From Arabidopsis thaliana (taxonomy: Eukaryota; Streptophyta; Magnoliopsida; Brassicales; Brassicaceae): a DNA stretch of 64,000 bases. Below are positions 1 through 9,716 of the stretch, one piece after another (within the stretch, counting starts at the first letter, position 1; every line of letters begins with the position of its first letter). The DNA lies in the NCBI RefSeq assembly GCF_000001735.4, contig NC_003070.9:4712001-4776000 (forward strand). The letters are read 5' to 3'. Below the pieces are notes generated by a model. The model had not been told where the DNA came from. It did not search any database and was given only the letters and a program-made list of their open reading frames with translations. The position numbers and the translations under genes were made by a program.

Positions 1-332
1 AATCGGAAACCGAAGAGTTTCAATAGAAGAGAAACGAGGTAAGTCAAAGTAAAGTTTAGTACTAATGTCTCCAACTTCAGGGTAGAAAAACTGAAACCAT
101 TGGTTCCGTTGCAGGCAACAACGATAATGGAAGACCCGCAATGCGAAACGGAGGTTATAGGAACGACAACGGTTACAGAAACGATGGGTATAGGCCTCGA
201 GGCAACGGTTCCAATGGAGGTCGAGGCTATGGAAGAAATGGATCTGAGAGACGGGGTGAATCACGCAATGGTGAGGCTCACAATGGTGATGGCAAAGTTC
301 ATCAGAACGGTACGGTAGAAGCTAGCCGTTAA
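1..332 (+). CDS. NTF2/RRM (G3BP-like) RNA-binding protein, C-terminal part only
   Basis: Partial gene cut by the left edge. Two exons are visible: 1..38 and 115..332, joined across a GT..AG intron in one frame, with the stop at 330..332. The first exon ends in RRVSIEEKRG, which resembles the last strand of an RRM domain in plant G3BP-like proteins. The second exon is a low-complexity tail of about 70 residues rich in Asn, Gly and Arg, with repeated RNDGYR-type units. This is the disordered RGG-like tail typical of NTF2-RRM proteins that bind RNA and enter stress granules. The NTF2 fold itself would lie left of the window, so the family call rests on the RRM end, the tail and the remembered neighbourhood (At1g13730). 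The 3' UTR probably runs to about 540. AFP2 follows on the same strand. Confidence 0.72.
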
Positions 333-1197
333 AATACTCAATCCAGAGGCTAAACAAGTTTGAAGTCATTTGTTAAACTCTGTTGTGTTATTGTTGTTCA
401 TTTGAAATTGAGGTTTTATAGGAAGAGATAGTGAGAGGGAGAGAGAGAGATTAGAAGTTCTTTTGGAGTAGGTTTATCTCTTAGGTGATAATCCCTTCTT
501 TGAGATTTTGTTTGGGATAACAAAAATTTGATGATTACTTTTACCTTCCATTCTGAATCATCTTCATTTGGTCCGGTTTACACATAACCAAAATTAATCG
601 GAAGTTCGTTGTCAATTGATTGAGACATCTTTTAGGACCAAACCGAATAAAATATTTTCTAGTGAAAAAAACAAATGGGCAACGAACCCTTAAACTTATG
701 GGCTTGATGTGAATGGTGTTGGTCTTCAAACGACGACGTATTGTAGTATTCTCTAAGTTTGCATTATTACACAAACCAACAGGTGACGAACACGTAGCAT
801 TTTTGGTTTTTATGGTGTAAAGATCTTGACGTCCCCACTTGACTCAACAAAGTGACCCACCAAGGATTCTAAAAATCTTCTTTTCGATTTATAGATTTCA
901 TTCTCAAACCTAACTGTCACTGAATCAATAATAATCAGACTTTTTCACTAAGTTATATTGCTCATTATGCTAATCTAAACTCTTCTCCATCAAACGATTA
1001 GTCGCCAATAATCAAACTTTACCTTGTTAATTACTTTATATTATCATTGTTAAGTCTTTTAGTTTATATACTATGGTTTATTGATGATTGCCTTTGTGTA
1101 GTAGTAGTATTCAATTACTTTTACATGGAAGTGTTTTTATTCTCCCTTCACTTTTTCACAAGCAACTTGCTTGCTTCGTGGGTCCTTTGGTCTAACC

Positions 1198-1203
1198 CAC
1201 GTG
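1198..1203. promoter_or_regulatory. G-box / ABRE core (distal) upstream of AFP2
   Basis: CACGTG in the context CCCACGTGAG, about 770 bp before the AFP2 start codon. G-boxes of this form are bound by bZIP factors of the ABI5/ABF group. The binding here is inferred, not shown. Confidence 0.45.
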
Positions 1204-1505
1204 AGTGACGTTGTCGAGTCGCTAGATTTATCATATTCAAATTATGTTGTTGTTAACTCTCCCAATATAAATAAGATTACAAGAGATTGTAAAATTATAA
1301 ATCAACGATACCATAAGTAATCACTAATCAGGTCTGTCATTTTCTTACTCTCTATATACGTTTATGTCTGATTTTGTTAATTTTTGAGGTAATATTTTTT
1401 TTTTTCGAGTTTGAGATTTTTTTTTTTCTCTTTTACAAAAACTTGTGCAAAAAAATTAAAAAGAAAAGGGGAAAAAGGAGAAAACGGATCTTTTTACTTG
1501 GGAGA

Positions 1506-1511
1506 CACGTG
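1506..1511. promoter_or_regulatory. G-box / ABRE upstream of AFP2
   Basis: CACGTG inside GACACGTGTC, a fully palindromic 10-mer that is the strong form of the abscisic-acid response element. It lies about 460 bp before the AFP2 start codon. Confidence 0.6.
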
Positions 1512-1590
1512 TCGTGACACTGGATAACTCAGTCACTTTACGACACGTTTCTTGAAGCAGCACTATGGAACGCCGACGTAATCCACCGGC

Positions 1591-1596
1591 CACGTG
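1591..1596. promoter_or_regulatory. G-box / ABRE upstream of AFP2
   Basis: CACGTG in GCCACGTGTC, a good ABRE, 85 bp after the previous palindromic one. Two close ABREs are the usual arrangement for ABA-induced promoters. Together with the encoded protein (an ABI5-binding protein) they suggest feedback control. Confidence 0.6.
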
Positions 1597-1810
1597 TCGT
1601 TCAGGCAGCTCTCTCGGCGGCCACTTGCCTCCTCTCAGTCAAGGCCTGTCTCTCTTTCTTTCTTTCTTTCTTCTTCTCTCTCTTTTCCTCTAATGTCCAA
1701 AAGGGTCTTCTTCTTTGTCTCTGCTCTTCACTTTCAATTATAACCTCTTCGTCTTCTTCGCCGTCTCTGGTATTAACTCCGGCGAGTTTTTTTTTTTTTT
1801 TTACTTTGAT

Positions 1811-1873
1811 ATGAATTTGCGAGATTTACTGTTTAATTCATGATGACAATTTTGGATTTTTGATCGGATGTGA
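1811..1873 (+). promoter_or_regulatory. Cluster of three short upstream ORFs in the presumed AFP2 leader
   Basis: Three short ORFs precede the main ATG. One has 10 codons (1811..1843). One has 7 codons (1840..1863) and its ATG overlaps the stop of the first as ATGA. The last is a start-stop ATGTGA (1868..1873). They matter only if this stretch stays in the mRNA. A GT at about 1769 and the AG at 1879..1880 could mark a leader intron that removes all three. Confidence 0.35.
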
Positions 1874-1968
1874 AATTCAGAGTTTTTCATTCTTCTTCAT
1901 CATCTTATAACAAAGAAGAAACAAAACAAAAAACTTTTTTTTTCTTTCTTTCTATTGTTTCGGAATCT

Positions 1969-3158
1969 ATGGGTGAAGCAAGCAGACAACAAAGGGCATG
2001 GAACAGAGAAATGACGGTTACGACAAATCTTTCTCTAGACATAGATAAATACCCGAGAGATCTGTTACGAGGTTTCATGTCTGAAAACGGCGGTGGAAGA
2101 GTCTTTCACGGCGGAGAAACAAACTGCGATGATGAGAGTACGATTGAGCTCAATCTTGGTTTGTCTTTAGGTGGTAGATTCGGAGTAGACAAGACTCCGA
2201 GGAAGCTGAAACGATCTTCTTCTGTTTTGGACACTGTACCATTCAACGATTCAACTGTGGCTGAGCCTGAGAATTACACGGTGGGTTTAGAGAGAACGAC
2301 GTCGTTACCGGCGGAGATGGAAGAGGAATGGAGGAAAAGGAAAGAGATGCAATCGCTTAGGAGAATGGAAGCTAAGAGAAGGAGATGTGAGAAACAGAGT
2401 TTCAGAGTTGGGAATTCTGATGACCAAACGGTGTCGTTTGAGAATGAGAGATGGGTTACTGCGAGTAAAAGTGGCTTCTTGCAGAGACATTTGGTTTCTT
2501 CTAATAGACAAGTCTGTGGTGTTGATTCCGATGGAGGAGGAGCAACGGGAGGAGGTAGTTCATCGAGCTTGTCGGAGCTAGACAACAAAAATCAGCAAGG
2601 TAGATTTCAATACATTGTTGGTTTTTAGACACAAGATTAGTAACACTAAAATGTAAAATTGGATATTTGTCATTGAACCTGTGGAATTGTAGAATGAGTG
2701 AATGTATTCAGTGGAAGAGTGATCTGAGTCTATGTGTTGTAGGATCATCAAACAGCTGCAATGATGAAAGAAGCCCGAAAATCGTGGCAGGATGTTCATC
2801 GAACAGCGGAAGCCAGGGAACAGAGAGACCGAGTGTGACTAGAGCCAACAAAGTGAATGAGAATGAGAATGAAAAAAGAGTGAGAAGTGAAGACTCGGTG
2901 GATAGGAAAGGAAAAGGGATGGCTACGTCTACTGGTTTGGTTGATATGCCTTGTGTGTTTACTAAAGGGGACGGGCCAAACGGAAGACGGGTTGATGGGA
3001 TTCTGTACAAGTATGGAAAAGGAGAGGAAGTGAGGATAATGTGCATTTGCCATGGTAGTTTCTTGACACCAGCTGAGTTTGTTAAACATGGTGGTGGTGG
3101 AGATGTGGATCGTCCTCTTCGGCATATCGTTGTCAACACCTCTTCTTCGACCTTTTAA
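1969..3158 (+). CDS. AFP2: ABI5-binding protein 2 (AFP/NINJA family transcriptional repressor adaptor)
   Basis: Exons 1969..2599 and 2743..3158 join in frame to 348 residues, the known size of AFP2 (At1g13740). The ATG at 1969 opens with MGEASR as in AFP2; the frame is open further upstream but has no ATG. Motifs in order: an EAR repression motif, [11 protein letters not shown], near residue 65; a basic nuclear signal with KRRR near residue 150; a Ser/Gly-rich stretch; and a C-terminal Jas-like domain around [23 protein letters not shown] proteins bind the bZIP factor ABI5, recruit TOPLESS co-repressors through the EAR motif, and dampen ABA responses in seeds and seedlings. Those roles are family knowledge; the motifs are in the sequence. 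ABRE/G-boxes upstream suggest ABA control. PAP1 converges on it, tail to tail, with 331 bp between. Confidence 0.93.
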
Positions 3159-3489
3159 ATCGAAGAATCGGTGAAGAAACCGGAAGGGTCTTGTGTTCTC
3201 TGTTTCATTTTTTTTCTTGTTGTTTTATCTTTTGGATCTCTCTGGTTTTTGGCTATAAAAATGAATGCCAAAACCTCAAATCTTGATGAAGATCAAGATT
3301 CTCATGTTGTCTTAGGTCTAATACTTGTGAACATGAAAGTATCATCATCGAATGATTCTTTCTCGAGCTCTCGCGTTTAATATAAGTCCTCTCTGCAAAG
3401 TGCGTATAATTGATGTGTAAACATTATAACAGTTTAACAATGAAGAGGGAACAAGTGAGTACAGAAGAGCTCAAGCAGTTGAAAAGTTT
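3159..3489. other. Intergenic gap between convergent AFP2 and PAP1
   Basis: It must hold both 3' UTRs. The short ORF at 3171..3380 has no ATG-supported coding character and I read it as AFP2 3' UTR. Confidence 0.5.
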
Positions 3490-6091
3490 TTATGAAGCAA
3501 GTGTAGTTGCAGGACAACTATCAACCGCACAAGCCAAGATGTCTCTGTAATCTTTTGATATCGTGAAAGAATCGTGGACTCGTCCGTCACTGCTCTTCTT
3601 GTACTCAAACAGAAGGTTTGAGTGATCAATGGCTGTAAGTTTAAGGAATCCGTAATCATAGTCTCTGAACAGACTCCAATTCGGTTGAAGATCAGAGAAT
3701 TCAGCAAGACCAGCTCCTCCACCTCCAGCAACAATGTGAATGGTTCCATTCAATGGAGCTTTGTAGTTACTCTTCTCATGACTCGTGCATACACTCTACA
3801 GACAAGAAACGAAACAAACAATGGAATAATTCCCTTTTCTTAAGAACCATTCTTCGATATGCCAGTACAGTACATGATGTTTACCTGGTAAACCGGGCAT
3901 GTTCTCTCGTAGTTATGTGCATGGCCATAGATAGCAATGTCGACTTTGTACTTCTGCCATAACTTCTGAAGACTTTCTCTTCCCATAGGTTCGGCAAAAG
4001 AGCCTTCTTCCGCATAAAAATATGTGGAAGAATAACCGAGAACACGGTGAGCGAGGAATATCAGCCATGGCTGCTTTTGCCTGTCGACTGATGCTAAGCA
4101 GTGTTCAATGAAATTGTATTGCTCTGTTCCTTCTCTCCAGTCATGTTCTGTGTCAGCCACACAGAACCTAAACATTCCGTAGTCACTCGAGTACCAGACC
4201 TTAGCTCTGTTTTGAGCAGGAACATAGAACATTGTCTCAGCTGGAACACCACATTCTCCTCCAGAGTCTAAACCCTCGTAAAACGATCCTGAGTTGGGCC
4301 AGACACGCTCATGGTTTCCGCTGCACAGAGTCAAATTTTCAAGACTAGGTAAACAAGAAAGCCAACAACATTGTCTTTAAAAAAGAAACAAAAAAAGCAA
4401 AACCTTGCAATCATATATGGAACAGTGGAAGCAATAGGCTCAATCTGTGCTATGAATTGGTCCCATTGAGAAAGGTATCCATTTGCATAACAAATATCTC
4501 CAATGTGGAAAACTGCATCAGTCTTCTTTAGATCTTTAATAAGTTGCTTTGTGGTGTTGAGAGAAGCGCGTTGGAAATCATTGTACTCGCTTGAGCCATC
4601 GACTTCTGCCTGCAACAACATGGCACAAGAAAAGGTCATAAATGCGGTTTTGAGACCACAGCAATAAACAGTCTGATATGCTTTAAGACTAAAAGATCAA
4701 ACCTTTCCCATGTCTCCAAAGATTACAACTTGTTGGACAGAGTTTTGTCCCGGGAAAGGAGAAGATTTGAATTGATATTCTTTACTCCAGATCAATGCAC
4801 CATTGGACAATCTATGACCAACTCTGTAGGTATACCTATATAATGATCAATCAAAGCTCAGTGATTATTACTCCATGAAGCTAATGCATTGGTACAAAAC
4901 AGAGAAAACACATGGCACATACTTGGAGTTTGGCCATAACTCTTTGAGAAAAGCTGTGTGTATGTATCCGGGATCACGCCATCCCACGGTCCTTGCAGGA
5001 GCACCGCACATGCTGTTACGCGCGAAGGTCAATGTTCCAGCAGGTGACAGTTTACGTTCTCCTCCTTTAACGCCCCACTCAACAACAGGTTCAGCTAGGT
5101 TGAGTCCATAACCACTAGTCCATGTCACTGTCATCTATTTTACATAACTCATTTTCACTTCTTTGTAGCACAGAATATGATAACCAAAAGAGTTTTAGAA
5201 TCATACTTCATCCCATTCTTTGCCTAGCGCCAACCGCGGATAAACTGGTGCGTTTGGATTCTCAAAAGCTACTTTGTTTGAGATTGCCACAAGCTTGGGC
5301 TATATCACACAAGAAAAGAAAAAAACCAAGGGATGGTTAAAGATGAAGCTAACAACTAGTAAAGCTAGAGAAGTTGTAGATGAATGAGAGTGTTACATTC
5401 AACAAACCGCCAGAAAAGAGCGCGAAGGAGAAATCCGATCTTTGGTTAATCAGTTGAAGCTTCAAGGAACCAGTTCCAGTATTGGTGTATCTTGGATTAC
5501 TAAAGTTTGCATATTGAAACTGTAAAGAAAGAAACAGGAGGAGAAAGCTAAAAGACTTGCAACAGAGAAGAAAAGTAGAATCAACAGTGAGAAAACAAGG
5601 AAACCTTGACAGGCGCTGAACAAAGTCGAGGTGGTTGGACCATTTTGTTATCTCCTGGACAAGTCGAAGCACTGCAGGAACAAAACAGTGTTAAATCTCT
5701 TATTTACAATCTCAGCACTGATTTGATAAGAAGGATGTGTTAAACTACTTGAAATCTGCAGGAGAAAACACTCCAATCCAATCATCATCAGATGGTTTCG
5801 GAGAACTATATTGGACCAATACTAATTCACTATGTTGACCCTGAAAAAAAAATGCATTGAGGTTTAGTAATTCATCAAAAGCGATGAGAAATAGAGGAAG
5901 AGAATGGTTATAATTACGTTAGATCCAAGAACTGTTGGAGATGCTTTGACATAAGCTTTTTCATTGAGACCAAATGTAATCTTATGGACAGCAATTCCTG
6001 ATAAAGGTTGGTCTTCATGAGATTTCACTTGGTGAATTGCTCCAAGAACTGATATAACAGTCACCAAGATTGCAACTAACGATTCTCTCAT
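3490..6091 (-). CDS. PAP1: Purple acid phosphatase 1 (large, secreted type)
   Basis: Ten exons on the minus strand: 6091..5918, 5840..5749, 5671..5605, 5519..5397, 5299..5207, 5134..4923, 4835..4703, 4609..4404, 4320..3885 and 3795..3490. They total 1842 nt, giving 613 residues, the size of At1g13750. Residues 1-21 look like a signal peptide (MRESLVAILV...). The five metal-ligand blocks of the family are present: GDMG, GDICY, GNHE, the AHR block and GHAH, the last in YGHAHNYER. The enzyme should be a binuclear metal (Fe with Zn or Mn) acid phosphomonoesterase of the secretory path or cell wall. The N-terminal half is a long fibronectin-like region, and the C-terminus is soluble, with no membrane anchor, unlike PAP2 at 41.5-43.6 kb. 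A broken copy lies about 2 kb upstream of its start. Confidence 0.93.
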
Positions 6092-6760
6092 GTCTTCTAA
6101 GACTGAAACAATTCGAGCGGGCACAAGAAAGATGCAAAAAGACTAGCAATTGGATTAAAAGAAACAGAGTGAGGACATTATAACTAACTTGGTTTTGCTT
6201 TGAATCTTTCGGAGAAACTCAAAGATTGAAACTTTGAAGAAGATTAGATTAATAAGAAGAGTCTTTAATAATTAGAATATCCAGTCTTGAGATTCCCCCT
6301 CAATGATATAAAAAAGTCAAGACTTTGCTCGTCAACGGCCAATTTACATTGCACTGGAGTAGAAGAATTCACATCAAGTTTTGATTAGCGGAATTTTAAA
6401 TTGCTTAAATTTAGTGAACTCGAGATTTTTTAATGTCTGAATGAGAAAAAGATTACTCAAGAATTTAACATAAACAAGATTAATACATTGGATCCATATG
6501 ACATTCATGTAAAAATCCTTCTTCTAAGGCGTGCTATACATGATCTCTAATCCAAAGTGTCAATGCTTTTGGGATATCATATGGGCCATCCAATGAGAGA
6601 AGAATAATAAGTCCTTTGTTGTTGTTAGGCCGTTTTGCATGAAATCCGAGTAAAGAGAGATAAATCAAGTCACTAAAAGTATAACGCCTGCGGTTATTGA
6701 AATATATTTATTTATTTTAAGCATTCATCATATATGCATGCATATACAAAGGAGTTTTCT
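6092..6760. other. Intergenic: PAP1 promoter and 3' flank of the defensin-like gene
   Basis: No coding region seen. The first ~160 bases are the likely PAP1 leader on the minus strand; the rest is AT-rich with no motif that I can call. Confidence 0.4.
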
Positions 6761-7238
6761 TTAAGATGCCAATTTGCAATAGCCTTGCTTTGAACATTTC
6801 ATGTTGCAATCAGTATCTACTTGGCAACGAACATCATTATTCATCACTTTAACCAAATTACAAACACAGTCGCATTGGTTGCTGCAATAACCTCCCTCTG
6901 GGCAATGCGCTTTACAATCACTATCATTCTTACAACATGGAGGTGGTGGTCCACGATAACCACCACTACCACCACCTGGACAACCGGTGCATCTTGGTTC
7001 ATTCGGCATACATGAGTTTTGGTTGACAGAAGTTTCACTGTTTTGAATGCTAATTCCATTTTCTGCATATATTAATAAGAGATAAGAAACAAAAAAAAAC
7101 ATATTAATCAATGAAAAACTATGTAAATAAAAAATACTAAAAGCACAAAATGAAACTTTAAATATTTTTTGTTTACTTACGGGTTACGGCAAAAAGTAGA
7201 GAAACCAATAACAACAATTTTAAGGAAGCGATCTTCAT
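6761..7238 (-). CDS. Small secreted cysteine-rich, defensin-like (DEFL) protein
   Basis: Two exons, 7238..7181 and about 7062..6761, joined by a GT..AG intron in phase 1, give 119 residues. Exon 1 encodes a clear signal peptide (MKIASLKLLLLVSLLFAV) and ends just after it, the classic DEFL gene layout. The mature part carries 15 cysteines. A Pro/Gly-rich linker with GGGSGG and PPPP sits before a CC pair. Then come two cysteine clusters: CC-x5-C-x3-C-x5-C-x3-C-x-C-x-C, which fits a CS-alpha-beta scaffold, and a shorter C-x5-C-x3-C-x4-C. The second cluster looks like a truncated second domain. Plant DEFLs act as antimicrobial or signalling peptides in the apoplast; which applies here cannot be told. 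It may be At1g13755. It sits between PAP1 and the broken PAP1 copy. Confidence 0.78.
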
Positions 7239-8180
7239 TTTCAAAGTCGATGTTTTTTTCCTTCACTGGAGAAGTTTTTGGTTGTTTGGTAAATCTTGCA
7301 ATGGTGAAGTTGAAGGTATTCTTCATCGATTTTTTTATTTTTATAGTCCAGTTTAGGCGATGGTTAGATACTATTTTTTTTAATATTTACACGTGGAAAT
7401 TGAAGTATAATTGTTATTGGATTCTTTTGACTAACAACAAAGTTCTCATAAACATGGAAATCTAATTAAAGTTTTAATTAATACTAGATATGTTTACCAA
7501 ATAAGAGTTGCAAAATTGGAAATAAAGGATTTTTTTCGATTTAAATGTCTATCTATATATTTCTTATCAGATTTAGTGGACTATGCTTTATATTAGATGA
7601 TGATTGACCCACGCAAATTTTCTAAAATCATTAGTCCAAATGCTTATGTCTAAATAAGTATTGGATCAAAGAAAAATCAAAGATGATTTTATGCTTAAAA
7701 AAAAAACATAATTTAGTGACCAAAATACTATTGAATAGGAACAAAATCGAGATCTATCATTACATGTTGCTACAGGCACGGTGCCCTCTTTATAACTTTA
7801 AAACATTTTGAAAACAACAAAAGATTACACAGATTCAGAAACGAAATTAATTTGATCCATTATTTAAAACCTCTAAAACCTTGATCCATTTTAAGTAATA
7901 GACATCGACCCACTTAACCACTGAACCGTCTTATTGAGTAATTTAACCGGAAAATTTTACTGAACCAGAACCTTCCAATTGAAGAAGAGGCTTTAGTGAA
8001 TCATCTTCGTCATCGATCATCAGATTCTTCAGATTCGCAAGTAAAAACTAAGAATCGACCAATCGTTTATTACACGAATACTTACTTATAAAGACAATAT
8101 TAAATAAACCAGATATTTTTATTCCAATTAACCGTCCAAAATAAAAATAGATAGCCGTTTTATTTTAATTTCTCCCTATC
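7239..8180. other. AT-rich intergenic stretch
   Basis: Promoter of the defensin-like gene at its left end. I see no gene, no tandem repeat and no transposon ends here. Confidence 0.4.
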
Positions 8181-9288
8181 CTACAAAGTGAAAGTCGCCA
8201 GTATCTCTTTGTACTCCCTCGCTATCTCGAAAGAGTCGTGGATGACTGCGTCGCTGCTTCTCCTGTACTCGAACTGAATGGTAGAGTGATCGACGACAAT
8301 TAAGGTGACGAACCCAAAGTCCTTGTCGCCGAGCAGGCTCCAGCTGGACTGCATGCAAGAGAAATCATCTAGACTGGCTCCTCCACCTCCCGCAACAACA
8401 TGAATAGTCCCGTTTAATGGCTCCTGCAAGGATGGTTGGATGGCGTGATCCCGAATACATACATACAGTTTTTCTCAAATAGTTGTGGCCAAAATCCAAA
8501 TATGTACCATGTGTTTTCTCTGTTATGAACCTAGGTGATATTTGAGCACTAGCTACGATAATATTAGAACTAATTTGATAAGAAAATGGAATGTTTTTTT
8601 CTTAAATTTTTCTTAAGTTTTGCTTAAGTTTTGCTCAAGTTTTTCTTAAGTTAGAAAGAACTTTTGGGTTCGTCATTTCTTTTCTGAGAGGGAATTAAAA
8701 AGTCAAATTTGTTCTTGCTTTTTAGCTGCTGTTCAAATTCAGAATCTTGTCTTCTTCTCTCTCAATTTGTTCCATAGATCTAATCAGTTGAAATAATGAA
8801 TCTGAATACTATATATATATATATATATATTCTAATATAATACAATGATGTTTGCATATACTTTTAAAAGACCCTGACAAGAAGAGAAACTAGTAACACA
8901 TCAAACTTTAAAGAATTTGTAAAGAAATTTAAGACTCATTGCAGAGAAGAGAAGCACAAAACCTCGTAGTAAACCTTGATGAGGAAAAGACCTTGATAGG
9001 CGTAGAACACAGTAGAGGTGGATCGACATATTTAACTCTTGTAAGACAAATCGAAGCACTGTAGAAACAAAGAAAAAGGTGCAATGTAAAGCTTTTATCA
9101 TATAAAATAACACAAAGCTTTACATCAAATCCGAGAACTGTTGGAGAAGCTTTGACATAAGCTTCTTCATTCACATCAAACAGTGTCCTATGAATTGCAA
9201 CTCCTGACAAAGGTTGCTTTCGATGAGATTTTCCCTCTTGAATTGACACAAGAGTCACCAAAACATCAACAAGTTTCCCATTTCTCAC
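8181..9288 (-). pseudogene. Broken, rearranged copy of PAP1
   Basis: Three blocks on the minus strand and one on the plus strand match PAP1. At 9288..9124 is a copy of exon 1 (KQPLSGVAIHRTLFDVNEEA and onward) whose ATG has become GTG. At 9057..8992 is a copy of exon 3 (DPPLLCSTPIK) with its acceptor AG kept; exon 2 is missing. At 8419 to about 8535, on the plus strand, is a reversed copy of the end of exon 6 (GWRDPEYIHTVFLK, then a stop) running into its intron. At 8418..8181 is a copy of the last exon, still open, from PLNGTIHVVAGGGG to the stop. Introns are copied too, so this was a DNA duplication and not a retrocopy. The metal-ligand exons are absent, so no phosphatase can be made. Confidence 0.85.
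8804..8832. repeat. (TA)n microsatellite
   Basis: A run of about 12 TA units beginning near 8809, flanked by AT-rich DNA inside the unmatched part of the PAP1-like remnant. Confidence 0.7.
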
Positions 9289-9716
9289 AAGAAGATCATG
9301 AAAACAAATGTCTGAAGATGAAGATGAATGTGATACAACTGTGTTCTAGAGATAACTTGTAGGAAACAACATTTATAAAGTTGGTGACTGATGATCAAAA
9401 CCTAGAAACATAGGCACAAAGCATATAAAGATATGGTGATCATTAGCATTAACATTCCTTTCACACACTTCCGTGACTTGTTGGTTTAAGTGTTTCTAAA
9501 TCTAGAAATCCAATTGGGAGCCAAAAGAAGACTATGATGTGGACATGTGACCTGCGTTTGCCAAAAACGTACCTTTTACTAACCCAAAGTCCAATCACAT
9601 TTGGGTCATTGGACTATTCAATTGCAATTGAAACCCAACACAAAGTCCAAAACACTCATAAAGTCTAAACATTTGAATAAGTGATTCTTTTCACTCGTAA
9701 GAAGCCAAAATTCGCC
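9289..9716. other. Intergenic: promoter region of RUS3
   Basis: It lies between the dead PAP1 copy (-) and RUS3 (+). Several CCAAT/ATTGG-like words occur at about 9510..9640. No coding region. Confidence 0.4.

Larger units (their letters stand above)
333..1640. other. Intergenic: 3' UTR of the G3BP-like gene, then the AFP2 promoter
   Basis: No coding region is seen. A GA-rich stretch at about 431..450 lies in the probable 3' UTR. From about 800 onward the DNA is AT-rich with a TATA-like TATAAATA at about 1264..1271 and three CACGTG G-boxes listed separately. A CT-rich tract (CTTT/CTCT repeats, about 1648..1690) begins the probable AFP2 leader. Confidence 0.5.

Noticed and set aside
1870-1968. 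Open frame extending AFP2 upstream of its ATG
   Set aside because: It starts with GTG, is Ser/Phe-rich leader text, and the protein family begins MGEASR at 1969.
2274-3139. Several antisense frames over AFP2
   Set aside because: Shadows of the coding strand; no domain and no start context.
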